The notes: generated by a model from the sequence alone, not told the origin. Shown: positions 9,138 to 17,393, counted from the stretch's first letter. The stretch: DNA of 64,000 nt from Alcanivorax sp. DG881 (GCF_000155615.1 NZ_DS989915.1:2890922-2954921); one strand, 5' to 3'. Program-made: numbers and translations.

Positions 9138-9951
9138 TACCCGCTTCCCTTACCCGGTGCTGGCCAGCTTTACGGATGACTATCCATCGGCAACATTCAG
9201 TTTGGACGTTGAGCCCGTCCGGGAAGTAACTGAAACCGGTGAAGTCGAGATTCGAGGCGAGCTCAGGCCCGGGGAGCGGTTTTTAGATCGTGTGCTCGCA
9301 GAAGGAAAGATGGCATGCGGATTGTACGTCACCTGCGAGCATACCTACTATTCGGAGTTTTTCCCGATCTCTCCCAGCAGCTGGAAGGTGTCCGTCAGCG
9401 GAGGGAATCTACGGGGCGTGGTTAAGCTCAGAGCTATCATCTATGTTGCTGTAGATACGCTATCGATGCCCGCAGGGTTAATTCATGAAGAGTTCGGGAA
9501 GCAGGATTTTCCGCTCAGAAAATACTCACTTGCTGGTGTAAGTGACGAGTTCGAATTTGATGCTGGCCTGGATAAGCTGGTTCCGATGGAGTCAGTCTTT
9601 CGTCTTGAATCGGCACGCAGTGTTGAGAATGGATTATTCAGGGTTGGTACGGATACTCAGGTCATTGTTATTCAGGTTCATCCAACGCTATACGAATCGT
9701 TGAATCTAGTTCGCAATAGCGGCCATGGGCGCCAGATACTGTTGTCCTCATTATACCTGCCATGTCTTATGGAGGTCCTTGATGTCGCTTCCAGAGAGAA
9801 GAGTGATCACCTCAGGTGGTACCGTGCAATTGAATCCCGTTGCCGTCAGGTAGGAGTGGAACTCGACGGAAAAGATCTCCTCAGAAAAGCACAGATGTTG
9901 CTCGACTGCCCGGTCGGCAAGGTGCATGAAGCGGTGGAGGCGCTGAGTTAA
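9121..9951 (+). CDS. Unknown protein of the GHKL-EcoRII cluster
   Basis: A 276-residue soluble protein that I cannot assign. The first ~150 residues look beta-rich (alternating hydrophobic strands, for example KVSVSGG and VVKLRAIIYVAVDT). The C-terminal ~100 residues look helical (ILLSSLYLPCLMEVL and a final LLRKAQMLLD helix). No nuclease or nucleotide-binding motif is visible. Its ATG lies inside the 3' end of the ATPase gene behind AGAGGAG, and its stop overlaps the next start (TAATG), so the three are probably made together. It may be an adaptor between the ATPase and the next protein. Confidence 0.85.
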   Translation: MKLKADTRFPYPVLASFTDDYPSATFSLDVEPVREVTETGEVEIRGELRPGERFLDRVLAEGKMACGLYVTCEHTYYSEFFPISPSSWKVSVSGGNLRGVVKLRAIIYVAVDTLSMPAGLIHEEFGKQDFPLRKYSLAGVSDEFEFDAGLDKLVPMESVFRLESARSVENGLFRVGTDTQVIVIQVHPTLYESLNLVRNSGHGRQILLSSLYLPCLMEVLDVASREKSDHLRWYRAIESRCRQVGVELDGKDLLRKAQMLLDCPVGKVHEAVEALS

Positions 9952-10697
9952 TGAGCTTGAAGAAAGTACTTTATGTTGGTCAGGCGGTTGCTGATCATCT
10001 AATCGATTCGATTGATGAAAATGTCGAGCGATATTGCTCGGAAGGATTTCGGGATCTCGCAGAACAGGGTAACTGGGAGATTGCAACCAGCCTTACCTAC
10101 GATCCCGGTCCCCTGAGAGAGCTTGACCCGGCCAGAACTGCTGAGGCGGAAATTAACAACTCAATACTGGTATGGCGGTCACTCAGTAGCTTAACCCCTT
10201 CTCTGGCAACGGAAAACAGAATCTGGATCCGGCTAACTCATCTTGAATGCCTTGGGTTCTGTCAGAAGCGCTGGCTTGAAGGAAAAACAGGGGAAGTTCT
10301 GGCTAAAGCGATTCGTGCTCACTTTTTTGCTGATACCCGGACGAGGTGGAGGGATGATAATGCTGTTTCGCGGCTCTGGTGGAACTACTGGATTGCTAAG
10401 CGACTAATGCCTGACGATCCTGAGAAGGCGCTGAGCATTATTTTTCGCTCGACTGACATGCGACTTAGCACCGTTGAACGCCCGGGGTTGTTTATCCGAC
10501 CGGCAATTTCTGCCGGTATACTTCGGGCGTTTTCCCGGGATGAGTGGGTTCTTGCTCGTGAAGAGCACTGGCGCAAATTCATGACTGAATTGAATAAAGT
10601 TGGCGCTGGCAAGGTTTTCGAGGCGATGAAAGAAATGGAGGTAGACCAGTTGATGAGCAAATGCTTGGATCGTGCCAAGTTGGTATTAGCGTCCTGA
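9951..10697 (+). CDS. Unknown protein of the GHKL-EcoRII cluster, possibly DUF6339-like
   Basis: A 248-residue, mostly helical soluble protein. A central block with RTRWRDDNAVSRLWWNYW recalls the family I know as DUF6339, but I could not search and hold that lightly. No catalytic motif is visible. The start overlaps the previous stop by one base (TAATG), typical of translational coupling, and a 66-base gap separates it from the restriction enzyme gene. Its constant company suggests a structural or targeting subunit. Confidence 0.8.
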   Translation: MSLKKVLYVGQAVADHLIDSIDENVERYCSEGFRDLAEQGNWEIATSLTYDPGPLRELDPARTAEAEINNSILVWRSLSSLTPSLATENRIWIRLTHLECLGFCQKRWLEGKTGEVLAKAIRAHFFADTRTRWRDDNAVSRLWWNYWIAKRLMPDDPEKALSIIFRSTDMRLSTVERPGLFIRPAISAGILRAFSRDEWVLAREEHWRKFMTELNKVGAGKVFEAMKEMEVDQLMSKCLDRAKLVLAS

Positions 10698-10763
10698 TTC
10701 GGTTTATAGGCGCCAGATTGTAGCTGTGTTCGGTTTCAGAATTTTCCGAGTGGAGATATTGCA

Positions 10764-11993
10764 GTGCTCGATTCAGTAAATGAGATCTTTGAGGGGGCGG
10801 CAGCGAAGTACTTGAGTGCTGTAGATGCCGATCCAGCTCGATCAAATCAACATGAGATCGGCGGGTTGCCCAGCGTGGGTTTTAAAAGCTATCTCGGGGC
10901 ACCCGGAAAATCCGACAGGTACCACTTCCCTGCGCTAATGGCATACATCAAAGATGAGGAAGATGTCGAACTCTGCCAGGATATGGTGACTTGGTACGAC
11001 GCACGCTGGAGAAACCCGAAACGCCCACCAGAGTATCGCCTTTACTATAAATCAAATCCTGTCACGGATTTGATCCAGCCGACAGATTTCTTGCTGGTAG
11101 CGAAGAAGCGTGACGGAAGTCTTCTCCTTCTTTTTTCCCCTGCCAGCTCATCCGTGGAATTTCAGCTGCGTCATCTTTTCGGTCTGTCGGGCGTCGACCA
11201 GAGCTTCACCTCTGCGTCCATGCCGTCACAGACCCTAATCCTTCCTATAAAGATGCTGCTGGAAGACCTTGGTGTCAGAGCATTCGACGTGAGTGAGGCT
11301 CAGAATGACCTCGATATGCTCTTGGCGAGATTTCCTGAAAAGTTTCCAAAAACAGCAGAATTTTCAGCAGTAGCTAGAGATGTGGCTGACTTTGATTGCA
11401 TCGCAGATCCCGACAATGCTCTGATTGGCTGGATGGAGCGTGAGGAAGCGCTCTTCAGAGCGTACGAACGGCATGTGGTGTCTGAAAGGCTACGCTCCGG
11501 TTTCGGTGCTGCAGGAGACGATGTAGATGAGTTTATTGCATTCTCTCTGAGTGTTCAGAACCGCCGAAAATCACGGGTTGGTCACGCCTTTGAGAATCAT
11601 CTGGGATTTGTTTTTCAGCAGAACAGGCTTCCATTTGAGAAGGGGGGTGGGGTGCGCGTAACAGAAAACAAGGCCAAGCCTGATTTTCTGTTTCCTGATT
11701 TCGGCGCCTACCACGACCCAGAATACCCTAAGGAAAAGATCTTTCTTCTCGGGGCCAAAACAACCTGTAAAGACCGCTGGAGGCAGGTTCTGTCTGAAGG
11801 TGACCTGCTGGACCGGAAATTCCTGGCCACACTAGAGGCTGGTATCAGTTCGTTTCAGACCGATGAAATGATAGCGAAGAATCTGCAGTTGGTCATCCCG
11901 GCGGCGATCCATGGAAGCTTTTCTGAAGCCCAGAAACGCTGGTTATACACCATGGCAGATTTTATTAAAGAGGTAAGGAAAGCAGCTCAATAA
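10764..11993 (+). CDS. EcoRII-type restriction endonuclease
   Basis: The 409-residue protein matches EcoRII (404 residues) throughout. The C-terminal PD-(D/E)XK domain (about 250-409) has FENHL, KPDFLFPDFGAYHD with Asp307, and AKTTCKDRWRQ with Lys332; these correspond to the EcoRII catalytic Asp299 and Lys324, a constant offset of eight. The N-terminal region (QHEIGGLPSVGF) resembles the EcoRII effector-binding domain that must contact a second CCWGG site (type IIE behaviour). The GTG start at 10764 has GGAG eight bases upstream. It is the last gene of the unit, downstream of the ATPase, so expression after the methyltransferase is plausible. Confidence 0.93.
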   Translation: MLDSVNEIFEGAAAKYLSAVDADPARSNQHEIGGLPSVGFKSYLGAPGKSDRYHFPALMAYIKDEEDVELCQDMVTWYDARWRNPKRPPEYRLYYKSNPVTDLIQPTDFLLVAKKRDGSLLLLFSPASSSVEFQLRHLFGLSGVDQSFTSASMPSQTLILPIKMLLEDLGVRAFDVSEAQNDLDMLLARFPEKFPKTAEFSAVARDVADFDCIADPDNALIGWMEREEALFRAYERHVVSERLRSGFGAAGDDVDEFIAFSLSVQNRRKSRVGHAFENHLGFVFQQNRLPFEKGGGVRVTENKAKPDFLFPDFGAYHDPEYPKEKIFLLGAKTTCKDRWRQVLSEGDLLDRKFLATLEAGISSFQTDEMIAKNLQLVIPAAIHGSFSEAQKRWLYTMADFIKEVRKAAQ

Positions 11994-12124
11994 ATAGTGG
12001 CCCTGGGCCTTAAGTGTTCGTATAAGGCTTGGAGGGGGCTTGCTCCGTGCCTGCTATCATTAAGATGATGGGAAGGCATAAAGAAAGTGCGCACAATCGA
12101 GGGTGCCTACTTTTCAGGTGCCTT
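11994..12124. other. Spacer after the restriction gene, no gene seen
   Basis: I see no gene and no clear terminator in this part of the 650-base gap between the restriction gene and ssrA. The rest of the gap holds the antitoxin relic, a dispersed repeat, a heptamer array and the ssrA terminator, listed separately. Confidence 0.5.
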
Positions 12125-12354
12125 TTATTGGCGAGGCGCCTGAAGCTCCTTCTTTTTGGCAATGCTAAGCAACTTCATCGACGCGCCGTTAGGTGCTTTT
12201 TCTCCCTGTTCCTACTGCCGAATCGTGGATGCACTGATGTCCAGGAATGCGGCAAATGCAGCCTGGCTGGCTTTTGTTTGTGTCCGGATAATTTTGATTT
12301 GTCCCAGTGTATATTTTTTACTTCAGGCAGGCAGAGTGCGTCGAATTCCCGCAT
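12125..12354 (-). pseudogene. Decayed HigA-like (XRE family) antitoxin
   Basis: On the minus strand one frame reads MREFDALCLPEVK from 12354, the well-known entry to HigA/YiaG-type antitoxin DNA-binding domains. After a frameshift near 12315 a second frame reads LGQIKIIRTQTKASQAAFA, then LDISASTIRQ, a TAG stop at 12212-12214 where the family has Trp, then EQGEKAPNG and KLLSIAKKKELQA, ending at 12125. One frameshift and one nonsense change leave it dead. No toxin gene is recognisable upstream. Confidence 0.7.
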
Positions 12355-12448
12355 GGAGCGGGCTTCGGGATCAGTCTTTCCCCGTGCGTCCGGTATTGGG
12401 TCAAGGGTCTTTCCTGGTTAACCAGCGAGGACTATCCCTTGCAGGCAA

Positions 12449-12516
12449 GTTATTCGCTGCGCTCAACCCTTCGGGGCCGCACTCCGTGCGTTATTCCGCT
12501 GCGCTACGTTCCTGCG
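12449..12516. repeat. Dispersed intergenic repeat, copy 1
   Basis: A 31-base stretch beginning GTTATTCGCTGCGCTCA and ending TTCGGGGCCG recurs with one mismatch at 20836-20866. In both places ACGTTCCTGCG follows, 27 bases after the shared stretch here and 7 bases after it at the second copy. Confidence 0.7.
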
Positions 12517-12530
12517 GAAGTTTGATTCTT

Positions 12531-12572
12531 GGCGTCAGGCGTCAGGCGTCAGGCGTCAGGCGTCAGGCGTCA
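12531..12572. repeat. Six perfect tandem copies of GGCGTCA
   Basis: Units start at 12531, 12538, 12545, 12552, 12559 and 12566 with no mismatch, followed by a partial GTCAG. It is the most regular of the 7-bp arrays in this window and lies 20 bases from the ssrA terminator. There are no spacers, so it is not a CRISPR array. Confidence 0.95.
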
Positions 12573-12591
12573 GTCAGCCGCCGCGCGGCAC

Positions 12592-12627
12592 AAAAAAAGG
12601 GCCACCCCATCGGGGTGGCCCTTTTTA
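12592..12627 (-). terminator. Rho-independent terminator of ssrA
   Basis: GGGCCACCCC and GGGGTGGCCC form a perfect 10-bp stem with a three-base loop. T runs on both strands make it potentially bidirectional. It follows the tmRNA 3' end by about 16 bases. Confidence 0.92.
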
Positions 12628-12643
12628 TTTGCTACTTGCTGTT

Positions 12644-13000
12644 TGGTGGAGCCGGCGGGAATCGAACCCGCGTCCGTCAGCAATCCATCTGCAGATCTAC
12701 ATGCTTAGCCATATTTATTAATTTAAGCCTTCACAGCCCAATTGGCAGGACGTGAAGGCCGGGCCCCTAAGAGTTTTAACAGCGCCATCCGGGGCGGACT
12801 TTGCTGCGAGCCTGTGTTGCGATGCTCGCCGCTCTTCCCCACAGGCAGGGTCGATTGGCGATAAGCAGGGTTTAAGCTGCTAGTGCGTAAGAATCGTCGT
12901 TTGCGATTGCTTTAATGTGCCACAAATGATTTACGAGACTCGTGACCTTCTCGGCATGCACCACAGAATTCAGTACCGGCGTCGAATCCAGGTCGGCCCC
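12644..13000 (-). ncRNA. ssrA: Transfer-messenger RNA (tmRNA)
   Basis: On the minus strand the RNA begins GGGGCCGACCTGGATTCGAC and ends with the T-arm GGTTCGATTCC and CGGCTCCACCA. The first seven bases pair with CGGCTCC as an acceptor stem with one G-U. The tag frame at 12872-12904 starts on resume codon GCA and reads ANDDSYALAA then TAA, close to the E. coli tag ANDENYALAA. With SmpB it rescues stalled ribosomes and tags the product for proteolysis. A possible -10 (TAGAAT on the minus strand, 13013-13018) lies upstream. The 3' end faces the accessory island. Confidence 0.97.
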
Positions 13001-13018
13001 TGTGATGGGTTCATTCTA

Positions 13019-13411
13019 AGGGATGGGGGTGGGGAAGTCGATTTCAATGTGCGGCCAGGGGATATGTCGGGCGACGGCGGAACTGACCATATATTGGTGG
13101 CGGGCGGCATGAAGGCTGTTCATTTTGTAATCAGAATGTGAAAAGTGTTACCTGAATACCCATTTCTTGTCCGACAATCCAACCTGATAACCTTGTGCTG
13201 TCATCTTTCGGGCGCACTATAGCGGTGTCATCACGGCAAAGTTACATCGGCCAGTGGTGAGGTTGAGCAAGCGATGTGCTGGCAGCCATAAGCGACCCAA
13301 GGGCATCGGGCTCAAATATTGTGTACCACACAATGGCTTTACAGCGAGCCTTGAGATTGACGTATCAAGAAGGCCGCTGATCAAAGCATTGTCGTTCATT
13401 GAAGGAGAAGG
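13019..13411. other. Non-coding spacer upstream of ssrA
   Basis: No credible coding frame is visible. The only structure I see is the ATTGTGT/ACACAAT palindrome at 13318-13334, listed separately. Confidence 0.5.
13318..13334. promoter_or_regulatory. 17-bp palindrome, possible operator
   Basis: ATTGTGT, ACC, ACACAAT is a perfect 7+3+7 inverted repeat about 80 bases before the possible small gene at 13412. Size and form would suit a dimeric repressor, but no regulator gene is adjacent. Confidence 0.35.
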
Positions 13412-13697
13412 ATGATGAACACGATCTTTCGGTCAGCAGGGCAAGTTTCCGAGAAGGCACTGTCGCCTTTGAAGGCTCAGCCGCTGCTCTACAGAGCGTT
13501 GCAATTGGTATTTGCGCTGGCTGCGTATGCAGCACGTATCTACTTGGTGAATATGGCGACTCCCGGAAGCACGTATTCCGGTGATTCTGTTCGCCGTTTA
13601 CTTCCTGCCTGCGGTGCTTCGCGCCTGGCTGCAATTGTATTGGCAGCTGCGTGGCGATAGCCGTGCACAGGATGTAAATACTCGCCACACGGCGTAA
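13412..13697 (+). pseudogene. Possible frameshifted small membrane protein gene
   Basis: GGAGAAGG precedes ATGATG at 13412. One frame reads a 44-residue N-terminal part with a hydrophobic helix (LQLVFALAAYAARIYLV). Another frame from about 13560 reads PVILFAVYFLPAVLRAWLQL, a convincing membrane helix, to a TAA at 13695. The first frame alone gives 82 residues ending at 13660 with a poor C-terminus. I read this as one small two-helix gene broken by a frameshift, or a sequence error; an intact 82-residue protein is the alternative. Confidence 0.35.
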
Positions 13698-13751
13698 TCA
13701 AGACAGCCTGAGACAGTGCCCGGCGGCAGGGCGTGACGCCTCTTTACGGCG

Positions 13752-14231
13752 TCATCTCTGCCGCAGTATGCGCTGCTTCTGGCGATTCCAGTCGCGCTCT
13801 TTCTCAGTGGCGCGCTTGTCGAATTTCTGCTTGCCTTTGGCCAGTGCGATGTCGCACTTGGCGAACCCTTTCTTCCAGTACAGGCTTACCGGCACACAGG
13901 TGAAGCCGTCTTTCTGTACGCCGCCAAATACTCGCCCCAGCTCACGACGGTGCAGCAGCAGTTTGCGCGTGCGCGTCGGGTCCGGGTTCACGTGGGTGCT
14001 GGCGGTGTTGAGTGGCTCGAAACGGGCACCGAACAGGAAGGCCTCGCCGTTTTTCAGCAAGACGTAGGCTTCTGTCAGGTTACCTTTGCCGGCACGCAGG
14101 GATTTCACTTCCCAGCCTTCCAATACCAGGCCGGCTTCAAAGTGCTCTTCCAGATGATATTCGTGGCGTGCCTTGCGGTTTTGCGCAATGGTGGCCGACG
14201 GTGCGTTGGCTTTCTTGTTGGCTTTTCCCAT
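13752..14231 (-). CDS. smpB: SsrA-binding protein SmpB
   Basis: A 159-residue basic protein with the SmpB signature: NRKARHEY near the N-terminus, [13 protein letters not shown], the LLLHRRE loop, and a basic C-terminal tail ([19 protein letters not shown]) that inserts into the ribosomal mRNA channel. It binds tmRNA and delivers it to stalled ribosomes. The start at 14231 gives the standard MGKANKK N-terminus; a longer upstream reading has no family similarity. Its partner ssrA lies about 750 bases away on the same strand. Confidence 0.97.
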   Translation of the reverse strand: MGKANKKANAPSATIAQNRKARHEYHLEEHFEAGLVLEGWEVKSLRAGKGNLTEAYVLLKNGEAFLFGARFEPLNTASTHVNPDPTRTRKLLLHRRELGRVFGGVQKDGFTCVPVSLYWKKGFAKCDIALAKGKQKFDKRATEKERDWNRQKQRILRQR

Positions 14232-14400
14232 AGGGCGGCGATTATAGAGCAAGGGGTGAGTGGCTGATAGCGGTTTGTCTGCTGTGGCTGTTGCGGGGGT
14301 GAGTGACTGCTTACCATCGTTTGCGCTGTTACTGGCCGTCACTTGAGCCGCCCTGCCAAAAAAAAGACAATACCGCCACGCGAACAAGAGTAATGGTGTT

Positions 14401-15969
14401 ATGAAGCAAGAAAACAAGTCGGTCCATGGAGTATGGGGCAGCCGCTGGGTGTTTGTTCTGGCGGCAACCGGGTCGGCAGTGGGGCTGGGTAACATCTGGC
14501 GGTTCCCGTATATCACCGGGGAAAACGGGGGCGGTGCCTTTGTGCTGCTGTATCTGTTGTGTATTGCCGTGGTGGGCATTCCCATCATGGCTGCGGAGGT
14601 CATGCTGGGCCGCAAGGGTGGACTGAGCCCGATCAACACCATGCGCAAGCTTGCCGGCGAGAGCAAGGTCACCCAGCGCTGGGCGGGCATCGGGATTATG
14701 GGGGCGCTGTCCGCGTTTCTGATCCTGTCGTTTTATTCTGCCGTGGCCAGCTGGGCGTTGTATTACACCTGGGAGGCGGCCCGTGGCGTGTTTGAGGGCA
14801 TCACGGCCACCCAGTCCGAGGCGCACTTTGACAGCATGTTGGCCGATCCCTGGCTAATGCTCGGTTTCCACTCCCTGTTCATGTTGCTCACCATGGTGGT
14901 GGTAGCTCGCGGGGTGAAGGGCGGGCTGGAAAAAGCCGTGCAGCTGCTGATGCCGCTGCTGTTTGTGCTGCTGCTGGTGCTGGTGGGGTACGCGGCGACG
15001 ACGCCTGGCTTCAGCGAAGGCATGAATTTCCTGTTTGCGTTTGATTTCTCCAAGCTGACCGGCAAAGCCGTGCTGGTGGCTGTCGGGCAGGCGTTTTTCA
15101 CCCTGAGCCTGGGGATGGGGGCGATCATGGCCTATGGGGCCTATATGCCCCGCGAAGTGACCGACCCGAAAACCGGCAAGAAGAAGCCGGTGTCGATTCT
15201 CTCTACCGTGGCCATTATTGCGGTGCTGGATACGCTGGTGGCGCTGGGTGCGGGCATGGCCATGTTTCCGCTGCTGTTTTCCGGGGGGCTGGAAGTGGGC
15301 CAGGGCCCGGGCATGATGTTCGTGACCCTGCCGCTGGCGTTCGGCAGTATCCCCGGTGGGGTGTTGTTCGGCACGCTGTTCTTCCTGCTGGTGGTGTGCG
15401 CCGCGTGGAGCTCGTCCATCAGCCTGGGTGAGCCGGTGGTGGCCTGGTTGGTGGAAAAGGGGCTGACCCGCGCCAAGGCCGCTATTGTGGTCGGGCTGGG
15501 GGCCTGGTTGCTGGGCGTGGGCTCGGTACTGTCCTTCAATGTCTGGAAGGACAATACGTTCCTGGCGGGAACCTTCTTCGACAATATGGAATTCCTGTCC
15601 ACCACGGTGATGTTGCCGTTGGGTGGCCTGCTGATCGCCATCTTTGCGGGCTGGGTGATGAAGGAGACCCATGCGCGCAAGGAGCTGGGGATCAAGAACT
15701 TCAAGCTGTACCTGGTGTGGCGCGCGCTGGTGCGGATTTTCTCTCCGGCGGCGGTGGTTGCCTTGTTTGTGTATTCCATCTGGAGTGCGGTGGCGCCTGC
15801 CGATGAGGTGGCCCCTGTGCAGGAGCCGGAGCCGGTTGCGCCGGCGGCATCGCAAGCGCCGGGTGTGGAGGCCGAAACCGAAGTGCCTGCGCCGGTGGCG
15901 GAGCCGGCGGATGATTCAGAGGGTTATGAGGTGCCACCAGCACCGGCCGCTGTGGAGCCTGCACCGTGA
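14401..15969 (+). CDS. Neurotransmitter:sodium symporter (NSS/SNF) family transporter
   Basis: A 522-residue inner-membrane protein with about twelve hydrophobic helices. The first helix carries the NSS signature [13 protein letters not shown], whose unwound part binds substrate and sodium in LeuT/MhsT. Bacterial members import amino acids with sodium. Unusually, the last ~65 residues after the final helix are a Pro/Ala/Glu-rich cytoplasmic tail (for example [13 protein letters not shown]) with no recognisable motif. The substrate cannot be told from sequence. It is divergent from smpB and its stop overlaps the rnfH start. Confidence 0.93.
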   Translation: MKQENKSVHGVWGSRWVFVLAATGSAVGLGNIWRFPYITGENGGGAFVLLYLLCIAVVGIPIMAAEVMLGRKGGLSPINTMRKLAGESKVTQRWAGIGIMGALSAFLILSFYSAVASWALYYTWEAARGVFEGITATQSEAHFDSMLADPWLMLGFHSLFMLLTMVVVARGVKGGLEKAVQLLMPLLFVLLLVLVGYAATTPGFSEGMNFLFAFDFSKLTGKAVLVAVGQAFFTLSLGMGAIMAYGAYMPREVTDPKTGKKKPVSILSTVAIIAVLDTLVALGAGMAMFPLLFSGGLEVGQGPGMMFVTLPLAFGSIPGGVLFGTLFFLLVVCAAWSSSISLGEPVVAWLVEKGLTRAKAAIVVGLGAWLLGVGSVLSFNVWKDNTFLAGTFFDNMEFLSTTVMLPLGGLLIAIFAGWVMKETHARKELGIKNFKLYLVWRALVRIFSPAAVVALFVYSIWSAVAPADEVAPVQEPEPVAPAASQAPGVEAETEVPAPVAEPADDSEGYEVPPAPAAVEPAP

Positions 15970-16274
15970 GCGATGCCATGATTCACGTGGAAGTGACCTA
16001 TGCGTTGCCGGAAAAGCAGCGTTTGATAGGCCTGGATGTGCCTGAGGGTACCACCATGCTGGAGGCCGCGCGGTTGTCAGGGATCGATGAGCAGTTTGCC
16101 GACCTGGAACTGGGCAAGGCGCCCATGGGGGTGTTCGGCAAGGTGGTGGCGAACCCGGCGGGGCATATACTAAAGGCGGGTGAACGGGTGGAGATCTACC
16201 GCCCGTTGACGGCCGATCCGAAGCTTAATCGCAAGAAACGAGCGAAAGAAAAAGCCTCTGCAGACAAGGGCTGA
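15966..16274 (+). CDS. rnfH: RnfH/RatB family ubiquitin-like protein
   Basis: A 102-residue protein with the family pattern: EVTYALPEKQRL at the start, a central SGI helix, and ERVEIYRPLTADPK then a basic RKKRAKEKA tail. The fold is beta-grasp; the function is unsettled (linked to Rnf complexes and to the RatA/RatB module). A GTG start overlapping the transporter stop (GTGA) is chosen; ATG 15978 is an alternative. Its position near bamE and smpB is conserved in gammaproteobacteria. A ratA gene is not present next to it here. Confidence 0.9.
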   Translation: MSDAMIHVEVTYALPEKQRLIGLDVPEGTTMLEAARLSGIDEQFADLELGKAPMGVFGKVVANPAGHILKAGERVEIYRPLTADPKLNRKKRAKEKASADKG

Positions 16275-16286
16275 GAGGCTTTTTTG
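16251..16286 (+). terminator. Rho-independent terminator of rnfH
   Basis: AAGCCTCT and AGAGGCTT enclose a 14-base loop and are followed by a T run. The stem begins inside the last codons of rnfH. Confidence 0.85.
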
Positions 16287-16319
16287 TGGCGTGGTCAGTC
16301 AGCCATGAAAGTGGTGCGT

Positions 16320-16727
16320 TTATTCGGCGTCATCCTTGCGATCCGCGGCTTTGCGCTGTAATTCCAGATCGTTGCGGCCGGACGTCTTGGCCTTGAAGTC
16401 GTCGATGACTTCGCCTTCGTAGCGGCTGTAGGCGCCGTTCTCGAAGTGGACGGAAATAGTCTGGCTAACGTTCTCACCCTTGCCGGGCCGGTAGGTCATT
16501 GGGTAGAGCCACAGGTCCGGAGTGAACGGGTCCACCAGGGTGGGGGCACCGAGAACATAGCGCACTTGCTCCGGCGACATGCCTGGCTGCAGTTCGCTGA
16601 GCATGTCTTCGGTGACGAAGTTGCCTTGCGGAATATCAATTCGATAGACGCCGGGGAAGCGCAGTGAGCTGCAGCCAGCGGTGGCCAGAAGAGATATCAG
16701 TGTCAGTGAAACAAGAATGCGGGGCAT
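16320..16727 (-). CDS. bamE: Outer membrane protein assembly factor BamE (SmpA/OmlA lipoprotein)
   Basis: A 135-residue lipoprotein. The signal peptide ends in the lipobox LATAGC with the acylated cysteine at about residue 19. The BamE domain shows YRIDIPQGN, LQPGMSPEQVRYVLGAP and LWLYPMTYRPG. BamE stabilises the BAM complex that inserts outer-membrane beta-barrels. It is divergent from fur, the usual arrangement in this class. Confidence 0.95.
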   Translation of the reverse strand: MPRILVSLTLISLLATAGCSSLRFPGVYRIDIPQGNFVTEDMLSELQPGMSPEQVRYVLGAPTLVDPFTPDLWLYPMTYRPGKGENVSQTISVHFENGAYSRYEGEVIDDFKAKTSGRNDLELQRKAADRKDDAE

Positions 16728-16914
16728 GATTTTCGACTTCGCTAAGTGTTCGGGCGATAATACAGACTTGGGAACCTATGACAAACTCCGGTCTGGCTGT
16801 CTGGACCTGTTCCATAGACAGCCAGCGGGGCGATGAGTTCGCCCTGGTGCCCCGGTGGTGCAGATTTCCCGCCCTTTTCAAAACCGCCATTGATTGGCAG
16901 ATGGAGCATACGCA

Positions 16915-17319
16915 TTGGATAATCAGGATCTCAGAAAAGCGGGCCTTAAAGTGACCCTGCCGCGGGTGAAAATCCTGCAGCAACTGGAAAAGTCTGAAGA
17001 GCGTCACTTGAGCGCGGAAGACATCTACAAGTCACTGATGGATTCCGGCGAGGATGTGGGGCTGGCCACGGTATATCGTGTGCTGACCCAGTTCGAGCAG
17101 GCGGGCATGGTGCTGCGTCATAACTTTGAAGGCGGCTCCGCCGTATTCGAGCTGGCCGATGAGGACCATCACGACCACATGGTGTGCATGGAAACCGGCC
17201 AGGTGGTGGAGTTCATGGATGACGTGATCGAGAAGCGCCAGCATGCCATTGCCGAGGAGCACGGTTACGAAATCGTGGATCACTCGCTGGTGTTGTACGT
17301 CAAGCCGAAGAAGAAGTAG
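16915..17319 (+). CDS. fur: Ferric uptake regulator Fur
   Basis: The 134-residue protein matches Pseudomonas Fur in length and sequence. It has the winged helix LKKAGLKVTLPR-type start (here DLRKAGLKVTLPR), the recognition region VGLATVYRVL, and the metal-binding HHDHMVC and downstream histidines. It is an iron-dependent repressor. I choose the TTG at 16915 because GGAG stands eight bases upstream and the N-terminus then fits the family; a reading from TTG 16894 adds seven unrelated residues. The usual second CxxC of enterobacterial Fur is absent, as in Pseudomonas. Confidence 0.96.
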   Translation: MDNQDLRKAGLKVTLPRVKILQQLEKSEERHLSAEDIYKSLMDSGEDVGLATVYRVLTQFEQAGMVLRHNFEGGSAVFELADEDHHDHMVCMETGQVVEFMDDVIEKRQHAIAEEHGYEIVDHSLVLYVKPKKK

Positions 17320-17321
17320 TA

Positions 17322-17392
17322 ACGCCTCACGCAGCACGCTTCATGTCGCACACGGGCGTGGTGCCTGTTGCGTGAAGCATGCTGCGTTTTTT
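17322..17392. terminator. Bidirectional fur/recN terminator built from inverted heptad arrays
   Basis: Left arm ACGCCTC, ACGCAGC, ACGCTTC (from 17322); right arm GTTGCGT, GAAGCAT, GCTGCGT (from 17367). The inner parts (17330-17343 and 17373-17386) make a 14-bp stem with one G-U pair, followed by TTTTTT. Both arms keep an exact 7-base period. Confidence 0.8.
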
Positions 17393-17393
17393 G

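Noticed and set aside
12531-12572. GGCGTCA tandem array as a CRISPR
   Set aside because: Units are contiguous 7-mers without spacers and there are no cas genes.
12156-12755. 199-codon frame ending GGAGGNRTRVRQQ
   Set aside because: It reads through a heptamer array, the ssrA terminator and the tmRNA 3' end; this false protein is a well-known artefact of RNA gene ends.
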